Positions 10,495-22,719 of a stretch of 64,000 nucleotides of DNA are shown piece after piece; within the stretch, counting starts at the first letter, position 1, and each line of letters begins with the position of its first letter. Location of the stretch: NCBI GenBank assembly GCA_001931875.2, contig MSJH02000817.1, positions 448,252-512,251 on the forward strand, written 5' to 3'. The stretch comes from Byssochlamys sp. IMV 00236. Lineage: Eukaryota > Ascomycota > Eurotiomycetes > Eurotiales > Thermoascaceae. Under the pieces are notes generated by a model, which worked only from the letters and a program-made list of their open reading frames with translations, made no database searches and had not been told where the DNA came from. Made by a program: the position numbers and the translations under genes.

Positions 10495-12231
10495 ATGGAG
10501 GCCTTGACTCTGCGCGCGGTCCGTCTCTCGGCGAGGAGACCTCAGCGTCTGCTCGCGCTTCGCACCCCCTCAGCAGGGACTCGAGTGAGGCCGGCTCGAT
10601 GGGCCAGTACGTCTGCTCTTGTTCTGGACAAGAGAGAAGGTTCTAAACGGACCCTGGCCACCCAGGCCACGGGTTCTGCGGCCATTGCCGACCAGCAGTC
10701 TGGAAAGGAACGAGTGGTTATTTTGGGCTCCGGATGGGGAGGATATACGCTATCTCGCCATCTATCACCTTCGCAGTACAAGCCACTGGTCATCTCTCCC
10801 CGTTCGTATTTCGTCTTCACCCCTCTCCTGACGGAAACCGCCGCGGGGAACCTCGACTTCTCGAATATTGTGGAGCCGGTGCGTGATAAGAAGAGCCAGG
10901 TCGACTTCATCCAGGCTGCAGCACGATCGGTGGATTTCAAACGGAAAGTGGTGGTCTGTGAAGCGAGTGTGATTCGGAGCGGAGTGACTGAATCGCCCCG
11001 AACCGATGAGCACGAACGCCCCTTCGACGAGGGACCGGAAACGAAGAAAGGATATGAGCAGCTACGGAAATGGGAGGAGGGCCAGATATTCGAGGTTCCT
11101 TATGACAAGCTCGTCATCTCGGTCGGCTGTGTCAGCAAGACATTCAGGACTCCTGGAGTGAGGGAGAATGCGATGTTCTTCAAGGACATTGGAGATTCGA
11201 AACGGGTCAAGCGACGAGTTCGGGAATGTTTCGAGCTGGCAGTGCTGCCAACAACGACACCTGAGATGCGTGAATATCTCCTCCACTTCGCAATCGTCGG
11301 AGCTGGCCCCACGGGCACTGAACTGTCGGCTGCACTGCGCGACTTCATTTCCACTGAGATGATGACACTCTACCCGAGTTTGAAGGGTATCCCCAAGCTT
11401 ACGCTGTACGATGTGGCTCCCAAGGTCCTCAGCATGTTCGACGAGTCGCTTTCCAGATATGCGATGGAGACTATGACCAAGGACGGAATTGAGATCAAGA
11501 CGTCGCACCATGTCGAGAGCCTCCGTTGGGGTCCCCCGGGTAAACCAGGCCCTCACGAAATGGACCCGAAGTACTGCCTAACCATCAAGACCAAGGAAGA
11601 AGGTGAAGTGGGTATTGGAATGTGTGTTTGGGTGACTGGTAATGCAATGAACAAGTTTGTTGGCCGTTCCCTGACGGACGTTAACGAGTTCCCGTCCTCG
11701 TCGGTGGTCCTGAAAGGAAGTGAGATCACGCCGGAAGTTGAAAGTGCTAAGTGGCACGTCAAGAAGGTCCCTCGTATTGGAGCTCTGCTCGTCGACGGCC
11801 GCTTCCGTGTCCAGCTGGAGAGTGAGGATGGCAAGACTGCGGTGCTGCAGGATGTCTTTGCCATCGGTGACAATGCCATGCCGGAGACTGGAGCGCCTCC
11901 AGCTACGGCCCAGGCTACCAACCAAGAGGCTAGATGGCTCGCGGCCAGGTTGAACAAGGGCGACCTTGAGCAGTCCCCCCCATTCTCTTTCCGCAATCTG
12001 GGAACCCTGGCTTATATTGGAAATGCGAAGGCCCTGATGCAGATTCCTCACGAGCAGGTAGATGGGAACCGCAAGAACTCGCTACTGCCTCACGGATTGA
12101 AGGGGCGAACGGCGTGGCTGGTCTGGAAGTTCGCCTATCTGAGTATGACTGTCAGTTGGCGTAACAAGACTCGCATCGCCTTTAGATGGGTGGTCAACCG
12201 TCTCTTTGGAAGAGACGTCTCACGTTTCTGA
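10495..12231 (+). CDS. Mitochondrial type II NADH dehydrogenase (alternative, rotenone-insensitive)
   Basis: Intronless. The frame opens at 10402, but the ATG at 10495 gives an N-terminus (MEALTLRAVRLSARRPQRLL) rich in Arg, Ser and Leu that is a good mitochondrial presequence, so I use it (578 residues; 609 from the upstream ATG). Two Rossmann dinucleotide folds are visible: LGSGWGGYTL at about residue 72 for FAD and VGAGPTGTELSAAL at about 266 for NADH. PLLTETAAG and AIGDNA motifs, the C-terminal AYIGNAKAL and the ending LFGRDVSRF are characteristic of the NDE/NDI family. The enzyme moves electrons from NADH to ubiquinone without proton pumping at the inner mitochondrial membrane. No EF-hand insertion is visible. 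Whether it faces the matrix or the intermembrane space cannot be told from sequence. Confidence 0.93.
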   Translation: MEALTLRAVRLSARRPQRLLALRTPSAGTRVRPARWASTSALVLDKREGSKRTLATQATGSAAIADQQSGKERVVILGSGWGGYTLSRHLSPSQYKPLVISPRSYFVFTPLLTETAAGNLDFSNIVEPVRDKKSQVDFIQAAARSVDFKRKVVVCEASVIRSGVTESPRTDEHERPFDEGPETKKGYEQLRKWEEGQIFEVPYDKLVISVGCVSKTFRTPGVRENAMFFKDIGDSKRVKRRVRECFELAVLPTTTPEMREYLLHFAIVGAGPTGTELSAALRDFISTEMMTLYPSLKGIPKLTLYDVAPKVLSMFDESLSRYAMETMTKDGIEIKTSHHVESLRWGPPGKPGPHEMDPKYCLTIKTKEEGEVGIGMCVWVTGNAMNKFVGRSLTDVNEFPSSSVVLKGSEITPEVESAKWHVKKVPRIGALLVDGRFRVQLESEDGKTAVLQDVFAIGDNAMPETGAPPATAQATNQEARWLAARLNKGDLEQSPPFSFRNLGTLAYIGNAKALMQIPHEQVDGNRKNSLLPHGLKGRTAWLVWKFAYLSMTVSWRNKTRIAFRWVVNRLFGRDVSRF

Positions 12232-12585
12232 TCGCCTCATATCAGTGAGGTCGCATCTAACATTCTCTTCTGCCGCGAAGTTACCTTCCTTCCATGGACA
12301 GCGTCCAATTTCAGTTTCCTTTTATAGATTTGGCTGGCATAGAGTTTTCGGATCCTGCTAGGAGTTTTCCTTTGTATTCAATTTTCTGCCTGGACAGTTG
12401 CCATTTACATTGTATAGTTTAAAAAAAGCATGTAGCATTACTTAGCTTAGCGCACAAATTCTGTTCCCAGGCTTGCTGGTTTCTATCGCTTCAGGATTCG
12501 TAAAAGACGCAGTATAGTAGATCTGTACCACTAAATCCCGTTATTAATGTTGGTTCAACCTGAATTAAGTTGAACTTGATGTGAT

Positions 12586-13698
12586 TTATTTCAAGAAATC
12601 TCCACTCGTCCTCTTCAGAATCTCATCATAATACGGTTGGAACGCCAACCACCCCTTTGCCGGAATCCCGACCTGCTCGTACGAATATTCCGCTTCTTCG
12701 TCGCTGATCAAGATCTTCTTGTGGCCAGAACCAGCCGATGCAGCATCGGCCAGGAGTTGTGCCATGCAAGTCTTGTCGAGACTGATGAACCAGAAGGCCG
12801 CTTCGTCGACGGATTGTCCGACCTAAGAATATCAAAAAGAAAAGAGTCATTAGACAATTTGTCTCGTGAATTAAAAGATATGCTATAATAGAACGATGCC
12901 GAGTGAGTAATCTCGTTTCACTTACCGTCAACAAACCATGATTCTGCAAAATAACAGCCTTCCCATTCCCCAAAGCTTTTGCGATTCTCTTCCCTTCTTC
13001 TCGATCGAGAACCACCCCGCCAAAATTGTCATATACTGCATGACTCTTATAGAAGCGGAGTGCATCCTGGGTCATCATATCCAAGGGCTTTCCGAAGACA
13101 GAGTAGGCTTTTCCAGCGACGCTGTGAGCGTGACATGCTGCGTGGACGTCTGGTCTGGCTTTGTGGATCTGTTATATATGATATATGGGTTATGATTTAG
13201 TGGATTGAACTCTAGAGGGATGAGATGGATTCATATTACCTCGGAATGGATCGCAAAGGCTGCTGCATTGATAGGCTCGTCTCCTATGACTACTTGGCCG
13301 TCTTCGTTTACGAGAATCAGGTCAGATACGCTGATTGTTGCGAAGTGTTGAGAGAGTGGATTCAACCCTATAGTTATTCATTGTATGAGTTAAAGTTCCC
13401 AGTGGAAAAGATATCAAAGCCTTAGTTAAGAAAGGGGAATGTATGTACAGAAATGATCTGTTAGAATCGGATCTCGAACTGAAATATGTCCAGCAACTCC
13501 CTCGTCGAAGCCTCGATCAGCAAATATCCGGAACGCTGCAGCCAGATGCTGTTTCCTGTACAGACGCTCCTCTTCCAGGGAGGCGAATTTCGGGTATTCT
13601 CTGATCTTGAGCTTCTTGCCTGAGGTTGTCATGCCGAGGGCACCGACGTTCTTGTTGCTTTCAGACCCCTTGTCGATTACTGTTGCGGAGGGGGCCAT
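12586..13698 (-). CDS. Class II aldolase/adducin-domain protein (Mug14-like)
   Basis: Four exons on the minus strand: 13698-13449, 13367-13240, 13168-12926 and 12822-12586, all with GT-AG borders, giving 285 residues. The second intron side completes DHFWLNPL, a conserved family motif. Zinc ligands of the class II aldolase fold are visible as the HAACHAHS pair and the later QNHGLLT histidine. The N-terminal half has the GFDEGVAGHISVRDP signature. Family members include L-fuculose-phosphate aldolase and fungal proteins named after S. pombe mug14. The substrate here is unknown. It lies tail-to-tail with the NADH dehydrogenase and upstream of two more leftward enzymes (SDR and amidase), with no sign of a dedicated cluster. 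Confidence 0.9.
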
Positions 13699-14435
13699 TG
13701 TGGAGGGTAGTTTAGGTACACAGATAGCTGCTGCTCAGGTTGTATCATATAAGGACCAGCGGATAGTAATTATGGAAATATTGTTAAGGGTAAGCCAGTC
13801 TTCTAACTATCACCAATGACTAGAGATTCATCAGGAAGATAAACAAACCCCGCAGTTCGCCTGGCGAAAAGGGAATAACTTATAAGAGCCCTGGTCAACA
13901 CGGTCTGCTCGGGTTCCCCGCATAAGTATCGTCTAATCTTGATCCCGCTATGGCATATTTCAACGGCACTAAGGGATCTTGATTGGCAATCGGCGAACCT
14001 CCGTTAGTATCGAGAGCGATGCGTTGTTACGGTTGGTGGCGGATAAATATCCGATATGCGTTTTTGCGGCGGATAATGAACGCATCTTGGCTTCGTACTC
14101 GAGTATGTTTGCGATTGGGGATATTTGGGACTGTGACTTGTATACAGTGTGAAGCGGAGAAGAGCTTCCCGGGTGGATTCAATGCGAACTGGGTATTCTC
14201 GCCAAGAAAGCAATATGTCCGCATGATACAATACCGCGGTCAAAGTAGAATTTGTGAGCGGTAGTATTTCAGATGGAGTGTCACTCAGTTCTTCGTAGTC
14301 ATGCGCATGAGACATACTCATAAACTCCGGGATACTATATAAATGTGGCCTGTATATTTCCAGCTTCACTTAGAGTAACCACGAGAACAGATATCTCCAG
14401 CTCACGGATCTTCAATATATACATCACCGCCTCCT
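13699..14435. other. Promoter region of the class II aldolase gene
   Basis: Intergenic between two leftward genes. I see no supported gene or RNA; the short opposing open frames at 13983-14369 lack motifs. Confidence 0.5.
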
Positions 14436-15548
14436 CTACAACCGACCTTTCAGCATACTGCCTCCATCAGTCACAATGACCGATCCATTCAAATGACTAC
14501 CCGCCCGACTCGCCAAAAACACAACCAATCCCGCGATATCCTCCTTTCTTCCCAGACGCTGGTTGGGAGAGAGCTTCTCCATCGCCTCCAAGCCGCCCTT
14601 CTTCTCAAGCAAACCGATCGCCATCTTGGACGGGTAGAAACCAGGCGCGATCGCGTTGGTCAGGATATGGCGGGGACCGAGTTCCAGAGCAAGGTTTTTA
14701 GCCAGATGGATGGCAGCTGCTTTGGAGGCGGAGTAGCTGAATGTGGCACTTTCGCCTCCCTCTCCGGGAACGAGACCTGCAATGGAGGCTGTGATGATGA
14801 CTCTGGATGGAGATTCCTTGGTGGCTTTGGCTGTGAGAAGGGGAAAGAATCTGGGATATTTGCATTAGTCTTGCGTGATAGGATAATGCTTACCGGAATG
14901 CATCCGAAACGATTGACAAGCGCATCAAGCTGAAACGGGACAAACTTACTTCTGGATCGAATAGAAGACACTCTTCACATTAAGGTCCATGACCTTCGAA
15001 AAGGCATTCTCAGGGTGTGTCTCAAACTTCTCTCCCCACGTGGCGCCAGCGTTCGCGAAAAGGATATCCACATGGTCAGTCGTCTTGCGCACCTCCTCTA
15101 CGAGCCGATCAAGTTCCTGCATCTTCGAACTGTCTGCAGGAACAGAGATAGCCTGAGCACCAGGTCGCTTGTTAGGGAGAGCATTGAGCGCTGCGACAGC
15201 TTCGTCGCATGCAGATGCTTTGCGGGATGTGATATAGACTTTGGAGCAGCCTGCTTGGAGAAGACTGCATGTTTTCAGTTAGCTGTTGAATAGTCTGTTT
15301 CCGGCAAAATATGTAGATATCGCTGGAAACATCTTCGCCGCAGTAACAGCACAAAATGCAACCTTGCTCGTACAGAGGCCCCGTTGATAACGAGGTAACA
15401 AAACTCATATCAACAACAAAGGTACGACTTACCCACTAGCAGCATGAAGACCTAATCCTCTAGATCCACCTGTGACGACGGCCACCTTTCCCTCCAGGTC
15501 GAAGATGCTGCCGAAGTTTTCGAGCTCGACCTGTTCTTTGGCGGACAT
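14436..15548 (-). CDS. Short-chain dehydrogenase/reductase
   Basis: Three exons: 15548-15433, 15264-14950 and 14850-14436 with GTAAGT donors, giving 281 residues. The open frame continues upstream to an ATG at 15608 (20 more residues), but MSAKEQVELENF at 15548 places the Rossmann motif at the usual distance. Visible motifs: TGGSRGLG (NAD(P)-binding glycine motif), NAGATWG, the catalytic serine in IITASIAG, the YSASK active site, and a C-terminal VTDGGSMLKG. This is a classical SDR of the 3-ketoacyl reductase-like type. Substrate cannot be inferred. It sits between an aldolase-like gene and an amidase, all transcribed leftward. Confidence 0.9.
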
Positions 15549-16062
15549 TTCTTCTACACTTGAAACTGTATGCCAATTACTGCGATGCTCTAATTCTTGT
15601 GATGGCATGTATCTGTTAGGTAGGTAGTTTTATGATGTTGCGAGTTGAGGTTAGGGGTATTCGAACCTTAGCCGCGTTCAAACTCGCACAATCCAACGTG
15701 TCGAAAACGGGCCTTCAGTTTATGTTGATGATAATTTTATATATGATAGTCAAGGAATGATGCGTGAGATACGTGCAATAGAATTATGTTGGCGATGAAA
15801 CGCAGTCGGAGTCTAGGCCGAGGTGTCGTATTTCCGGGAAGATACCTCGGTTGTTCACAAATCAGCCGGCCAATCAAGGTGATTCATATCATCACTATTT
15901 TAACTATGGATAAGACGCTTTTTGAGATTTACAGATGCTTCTGAGAGTGGATATCAAAGGAAACTCATTTCCAAATATAGGCTATAGCCGCGATACACAC
16001 CAAAGCTGACATTTCAACGGTCTTCTGCTAGTCTAACGGAACGGCGCTTCTTCTACCAAGAT

Positions 16063-17975
16063 TCAAAGCTTGGAATCGGCGTGCTTAGCTCTAGACACTC
16101 CACCCCCGTGACATCGTAGAGCTCTATCGATTATTTGCATCGCCTGAACCAAATCATAATCATGCAGTTTGGGCGTCACCACTTGAACACTAAGCGGGGA
16201 GCCCAGGTACACTCTGCGATCGACCGTCTTTTCGCTCCCTAGGGACTTCGTTAGTTTTATATTATTCAAGGGGGAAATGTCATCCTTACAGAGTTCCCTG
16301 TTTCTCTTGTCCCAGCTTCCTAGAACCTGCGCGGCCATTTCCTTCCCGATCTCTAGATCAGACTCCTTAAATGGCCGCACGGGTAGCGTACCAGCTGGGT
16401 AGTCCAAGAGGACAAAGCTCGATGTATATCCGACAGCATTGTACCGATCAATCTCTGGAACAGGGTGAGGAGCGACCGGGCATATGATCGCATCGATGCG
16501 TCTCTCACGACTGTCGTCATCAACATCACTTCTCCCGGTTGTTGTCCATATTTTGAGCATCTCTTTTTCAATCCTCGACCGTTCTGCTTGAAGCTGATAT
16601 AGCTGTGTCACTGAAATCGGGTCTCTCCGTCCCACTCTGCCTTTCAGCCATGGGATCAATGGTTCAGAAGTGCGGTCAAGCAAATCCATCATGTTTGCAC
16701 CGCCATCGACATCCATGAGTCGACCGGCTAGGCCCTGGCATTTCTTGAAGATAGGAGGGACTGGGACTTCGACCACCTCGATACCTTCAGTCTGGCGAAG
16801 TACTTGTGCTACTTCGTCCAAAACCTTTGCGACAGGCGGGAGAGGCTCGACAATGCCATCCGTTCGAAGGATCCCGACCGTAAACTTGCGAGAACTGCCA
16901 TGGAGCTTTGTTGCCGTCTCACTCTCCCATTTCCCGGGAATGCAATCTTCCCCAAAGAGTTCCGCTCGAGGGACAATCTCCTTCATGACAACATCAATAT
17001 CTTCAATCGATCGCGCCAATGGCCCTGCTACGGGTTGCAAGGCTACACGCCATTTTCCGTTCAATTGACCGCTCTCCTGGCCGCCATACGGAACACGTCC
17101 ACTGCTTGGCTTGAACCCGTAGAGGCCATTGCACATGGCAGGGATGCGAATGCTGCCACCGATATCTGTTCCAAAGCCAACCATCGATCCACGCATCGCT
17201 AGCAGGACACCCTCGCCGCCAGAACTACCACCAGCGGTAAGTTGGCGGTTTAGCGGGTTGAGAGTGCGTCCAAAAACGTTGTTGCAACTGTCGAGGGCGC
17301 CCAGCGTCTGGGGTATATTGGTCTTTGCGATTATAATGGCACCTAGAGATAGGAGCAGGTCCACCAGAGGCGCGTTTTCCTTGGCAGGCTTGAACGCAAG
17401 AGCCGCGATGCCAATGCTAGAGTCCACCCCTTTGACATTGAAACCGTCCTTAACGGAAACTGGTAGACCGTGGAGTGGACCGACTGTCTTGCCAGTGCGT
17501 TTCAGATACTCATCAAGCTCCCTTCCTCGCTTGATCGCGCTTGTGAACAAGGGCTCCGTCAAACAACGCGTAAGCTGGTGAGCAATAGCTGCTCTCTGTG
17601 ATCGCATATTATTAGAATTCGCTGCGATAGCCATAGATAAACCTGGTACATGAAGTAGCTGACCTTGCAAAACGCCGTCGCAACTTCCTCTGCACTGAAC
17701 CGTCCACGAGCCGCCTCTTCCAGCAGTCCTTTAGCGTCCCATTTCTCTGTAATCTCTATCTCTTTGGAGGTTAAGAGACCACATGTGCGAGGAACACCAA
17801 TCACAGTGACTCTGCCATACTCCCTGGCTCTGGTGATCGAGTCAGCCGGTGACAGCATGCTTTGAGGAATCAAATGCGCTGGCAGTCGCCATTCTGGCGG
17901 AATGCAGGCGTCTAGTTGATCTTGTTTCCGCCGCGCAATGGACAGATAAGGCTGTTCAGAAGACTGAGAGGACAT
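16063..17975 (-). CDS. Amidase-signature family hydrolase (acetamidase-like)
   Basis: Two exons: 17975-17664 and 17595-16063, split by a 68-nt intron at the conserved TAFCK/RAAIAHQL boundary; 614 residues. The amidase Ser-cis-Ser-Lys triad is intact: lysine in VSVKDGF, serine in GGSSGGEG, and the nucleophile in GTDIGGSIRIP. N-terminal residues 1-100 resemble fungal acetamidases (general amidases that free ammonia from short amides). The protein is longer than the typical 540-560 residues because of extra sequence near the C-terminus (about 480-530). There is no signal peptide, so it is probably cytosolic. It starts divergently from the uncharacterised gene at 19127, with 1.15 kb between them. 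Confidence 0.92.
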
Positions 17976-19126
17976 GTCGCTTGACTTTATGATGTCAATG
18001 CCTATCGACTTTCTTTGCTTCTTCGCGCGGCAACTCTAGTCTCGCAGAGCGCAGGAAAAAGCACGCTGGCTCGAAACGATAAGACTAAAAAAAGCTTTTG
18101 TTGACCAGCAACAGATGCTAAAGACCAATGCGGATAGTCAGGTTTTGATACCTATCCTTCGTTCCAAATTGGAACTAGAGAATCAACTGCAGATACTAAT
18201 CGAGGTTTGTATGTTCCTTCAACCTGAAAGCATCATAGTTGTACTGTAGGTACCTAGGATTCGGGGAGACACTGTCCTAAACTGTGGGGTACGATTTACT
18301 TAGCGGCTAGAAGAGCCTCGGCAGTGTTACTTAACGCGTCCTCGATGCTATCCATAGATCAGGTTAAGTTGATCCTCTTGACGTCCTTCCTCTTTTCTTT
18401 GCGCGATGAGAGGGACTCCCCTGTCTTTCGTTTAAGACGTGGATTCGCAAGCAAAGTTCGCTTGCCCTTCTTTCACCATCCTTCGTCGCCCCCCACCCCC
18501 TTTTTCTTTATTCTTGAAAGCGACCGAACAGAAACCTCTTGGTTTGACCGCGGCTAAGAGCATGGACGCAGATTGGTATCGTCAGGTCAATATTGCTAGC
18601 AGGTAGCCTTACAGTAGATGAGCATCAGCGGTTACCCTTTCCAGAAGTAGCGTAAACGGTACGCTGCATCGTTCTGTATACCGAAGCCGGATGCACTTTT
18701 CAGTACGTACCCATGAAGTAAAGAAAATGAAAGAGGCGGCTATTACCTGGTACGATGCATGTTTCAGTTGCATCTTCCAGACAAAGCGGTGGCTTAGGTG
18801 GCTGTTTATAACTTGAAAGACTTCTTTCATCATGGCAGTAAAATGCGCGTTTTTGCACTTCCGTTGTCCGGACACCTACGTCAATTAACATGGCCACTCC
18901 CCGCATGGCAACTCCGACATATTAGTTTCTCTTGATTTTTTTTCTTTCTTTTGGATTTTTTCTTTATCCAATCTGGGTTGATACCGACAACTTAACTTCA
19001 CTCACTAGGTAACTGCATACAGTCGGCTCTCTCAAGTACGACCTCTTCTACTTGGCAAGTCAGCAAATCTTCTGCACTGAGATCCTCATTTCCGCACCGC
19101 CAGCTTCCTGCAGCGCTGAAGCAGCC
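17976..19126. other. Divergent intergenic region
   Basis: Shared upstream region of the amidase (-) and the 364-aa gene (+). I see no supported gene; short open frames at 18324-18906 lack motifs. Confidence 0.5.
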
Positions 19127-20377
19127 ATGTCTATCCGTATCAAGAATTTTCTTACCTATCTGCGCAAAGATCAAAACAAAGACCGTCAATATGTTCGTGA
19201 GAAGACCTGCGATAGCCTATACGAGATCTTTCTGTCTGTCTACGATTATGGAGGTCAGCACCGGTACCTCGACGATGAGCGTGCCAAATCCTTTGGGATT
19301 ATAGTCAAGGACATGGAGCTGGATAGCAATGGTGAATATACAATGCGTGCTGGTGAGCAATTTTTCAGGCCTCTTCGACGCGAGATTTTGGAAGCCGCTC
19401 CAATCGACGAAAGCGATGAAGAGATAAGAAGACACTTTAAATGGTTCCATGAGTGGCCGGAAGAGGTAAAACGCCTGGAGAATAGTAGGGGGTGTGGCTC
19501 GATTTCCATGCGCTTGCGATACAAGCTGGGCCAGCTAGTCAATTATTATCGTCGAATTGGCTCTGGAGAGAATGCGAAGAGAGCGAAGCTCATGAAAATG
19601 ACAGGGTGGAGGCATCTGTGAGTCACCCGTTATTTGATGCTCTCGAGCGCAAACTCTAACTTTCTCCAAGGGGGCTCTGTCCGGATATAGTGAACGAAGA
19701 GTACATGGGGATGCTCAAATTTGGCGGTTCTGTTAGTCAGGATTGCAGGATAGATCAATCATACTTTTCTGCACACCGCCGTGAAGATGAGCCGCATGTC
19801 ATAATCATGCTCGAGCATTTCTACGAAGGCAATGAGAATATCTCACGTGCAGAAGTCCTAGTGGCGCTTGCAGCGATGGTAACGCAGATGGAGCATGATT
19901 ACCTTGAGAGTCACTGCATCGCTCCTGTAAGTTATAAGCTAAGCATTTGTCTTCCTTCCAGATTATGTCCTTGGTCTATTACATGGTTCTGTACTAGTTG
20001 CTGATGGAAAATTTCACGCAATTGTATAGGTCCTAGTCGTCTCGTTCATGGAATCTTTTCAAGGGAGGATCATGCAGGCTCATGCCACGGAGGATGGACT
20101 TCTTATCCAGAAGACTAAGCTCCATTCTTTCAGAACGCAAGACGAATTCGACCAGTCAATGCCCTTCTTTGTGAGATACACGGCGAGTGATAGGGTTGGC
20201 GATACAAAGCAGCGAGTATTACTTGATCTCCCCAGGGAGGTGCAAGAACCTGCAGATGTCAAGCAGGTTAGGGACAGTATGGGAAACCTCTCTTGCACAT
20301 CACCCACGGACAAGGTAGAGGGGAAGGCGCCAATGAAGTCTGCAGAACGCCCGCTCAATAGAGACAATGTATCTTAA
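19127..20377 (+). CDS. Uncharacterised fungal protein, paralogue of the gene at 31 kb
   Basis: Three exons: 19127-19617, 19671-19926 and 20030-20377; phases agree and give 364 residues. No known domain is recognised. The C-terminal half has a motif block: an ENISRAEVLVAL helix, then PVLVVSFM, RIMQAHA, LLIQKTKLHSF and a VGDT end. The same block, with an intron at the same place and phase (just before VLVV), occurs in the minus-strand gene at 30903-31936, so the two are divergent paralogues. I recall similar C-termini in lineage-specific Aspergillus proteins without known function. No signal peptide or membrane helix. The last 45 residues are low-complexity and hydrophilic. Function unknown. 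Confidence 0.7.
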
Positions 20378-21347
20378 TGATATGGAGCCCAACTTTGGCC
20401 GAATAGATCCATTAGCACAAATTAGACAGTTATTTTACTTTCTAGGCTTGTTGAAGAAGTCCATGTATGTACATGTACAATTACCTTGCTCATTGCAATT
20501 CCATGCTATTATCCATGCTAGGAAACAGGACATCCTGGATTCATGACTCGCACATTTGCTGATATTGCATGTCAATGCTAGAAGCAAAAAAAAGTCCCTT
20601 CCTATTTTTATTTATTGCTGGTTTCATTATGTACAAAAGATAGCTGAAATGTCCACGAATTTGAACATGCCATATATATTTGTATCACGTATCAGGGCCT
20701 CGGACGAGGGCTAATTCTTGCCCCTGCACATGCCTCTAGCAATCCGCTCAGGGAGTCAGCAAAGATATTCAAGTATATTGAGCTTCTTCTCATTATCACT
20801 ATTACTATCGCTCGAAACGGAAACGACCTTTCAGCGGAACTGCTATAGAGAAGTCCAGCTGCAACGCCTCTACTACCCGACACAACGGGTATGCAGTTTC
20901 ATCTGTAGCTATCTCTTTGAAGTTTGAACTATATATAGACCAAAGGGGATGCTGAGGCTGCATGCTACTGCCTGAGACATTTGATAAAAGCGTAATGAGG
21001 TCCTTTATGGGTTATGGGTCCTACAACGCAAATTGACAGTAGATTGTGTTGTGGAAACTACCCTGGACATCCTTCCGGTCAGCGCACAAAGAACATACCT
21101 AATCCCGTCATATTGTCCTTTATACAGATCAGAGACTTCCAAGGGACCCTCCTGGAGAAGATTCTGGCACTATTCACCTACCCTTGGTGCATAAGACGAG
21201 CCCTTCAACTATTTTCAAATGCGCGCAGAGTCCGCTCATATCATATGTTGAAGTTCAAGTACTGCGCATCTACCTCTGCCACCCATCTTTATTCGCTTCT
21301 TTCTCTCTTGCTTCCCTAAGGCAATAGTCTACAATATCGATCCCATC
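20378..21347. other. Gene-free interval
   Basis: No supported gene; AT-rich stretches and short open frames only. The right end is the promoter of the gene at 21348. Confidence 0.5.
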
Positions 21348-22569
21348 ATGACTCAAGCAGGAGAAGATTCCAAAGTTCCAGGCTTTTTTGTGCCATGTGA
21401 TCTAGAAGACCTGGAAGATCTCGTCACAACTGCAAGGATGAAAAACATGTCACTCTACAATCTTCGTGATGAATGGTTAGAATCTGGCTCAAATGTAACT
21501 CAGAAGCAATTTGTTGCCTTCAGAGCAATTTGGCCCGCGATGAAGGATTCGCTGGATATATCCACCACAGATGCACATCTCTACGGCATCGACGAAGTCT
21601 GGAACGATGCCCAGGTGATTACAAACAATCTACCCGAATTCCAGAAATTCCTGGATATGACTGGAAGTCGAACACCACTCAAATCTCTTGGGAGGAGTGA
21701 TAACAGGCACCCATCGTCGCTTGCGGCAGTAAGAGACCTTCATGAACTCGTTGGATTCGATACTCGCGAGCCTCGCCGTTCAGGGAGATATAAAAGGTCT
21801 CCCTCTGTTACAGAGCTAGAGCCATCATACGCAAGACGCACCCTAAAGAGAGTGAGGAAGAACGCTCGTGGAAGCGTTATGCAAGCGTTCAATCATAGAA
21901 GCAGTCACGATACAGCAGAACGCCCACGTGCGGAATCTCAACCAGAGCAAGAGATCGCACCGCGAGTTCCAGATAAACCCCTCGAAGCACCAGATGAACC
22001 AACCGTTAACGCGGCTCTGGTAATATTTTTGAGGTCGTTTTCTAATCTTGTCAGAGAGTCAAAGTTCGAATTCTTCTTTCAGCGTGTTTTGTTCACACCA
22101 ACCTTTGGGAAACGTTCTTTTACGGCGTACACCGACGGAGCCTTTCGAAGCTTAGAGCAGATCCCGGAGCAGGTTTTGGCAATCCTGGAAGTAAAGAAAG
22201 CATCAAGGGAATCGAAATGGATGTCAATACAGATGCAAGAAACTGCAGAGATGGTCGGCTGGTTGATGACATCGACTATAGACCAGAAGTTCATGAATAA
22301 TCAGTATGGTAACCTCCTTTGAACCCCTATAGATACGCCGATGCTGATTTCTTAGTCCTGTCATTATCTCGCAGGACTACAATGAACTTTACATCACTTT
22401 TGCATCCTATCACCAGGATTATCTCGATTACCTCAAAAAAGAGAATGCAAAGGTCACCGAGAACACGTACTTGAGTCTACAGACCTACGGACCATTCGTT
22501 ACAGAATACAGGGATGATATGGAGAGATTTGCAACTCTTATTGTTGCTATGACGCTGGCTGCTAACTAG
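21348..22569 (+). CDS. PD-(D/E)XK nuclease-like hypothetical protein
   Basis: Two exons: 21348-22303 and 22356-22569. The donor GTATGG at 22304 and acceptor at 22355 restore one frame into VIISQDYNELYITFASY, which I recall as the conserved end of this fungal family; total 389 residues. A candidate nuclease core is present: Asp263 in the TDGAF turn, a hydrophobic strand, then Glu281-x-Lys283 in ILEVKKA, followed by a helix with QMQETAEMVGWL. That order (D, then ExK, then a helix with Gln) fits PD-(D/E)XK folds. The middle (about 145-215) is basic and low-complexity. No partner gene tells its target. The gene lies in an accessory interval beside recombinase-like relics. Fold assignment is by motif only. 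Confidence 0.6.
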
Positions 22570-22719
22570 CCTCGTGAATTGAGTACCGAGTACTTCGAAC
22601 AAATCCGGACGTCTATCGATGCAAATACAGCTACTCTCATAGAGGAAATTTAGTTATTATTGTTACTCCCAGAATCCCACCGTGATGAGAAAACTGCTAC
22701 TATCACCAGCTTCAATGTA

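Noticed and set aside
11062..12051. Several minus-strand frames over the NADH dehydrogenase gene
   Set aside because: Antisense shadows of a well-supported enzyme; no motif.
12586..17975. Aldolase, SDR and amidase as a secondary-metabolite cluster
   Set aside because: No polyketide synthase, NRPS, terpene cyclase, transporter or cluster regulator lies among them.
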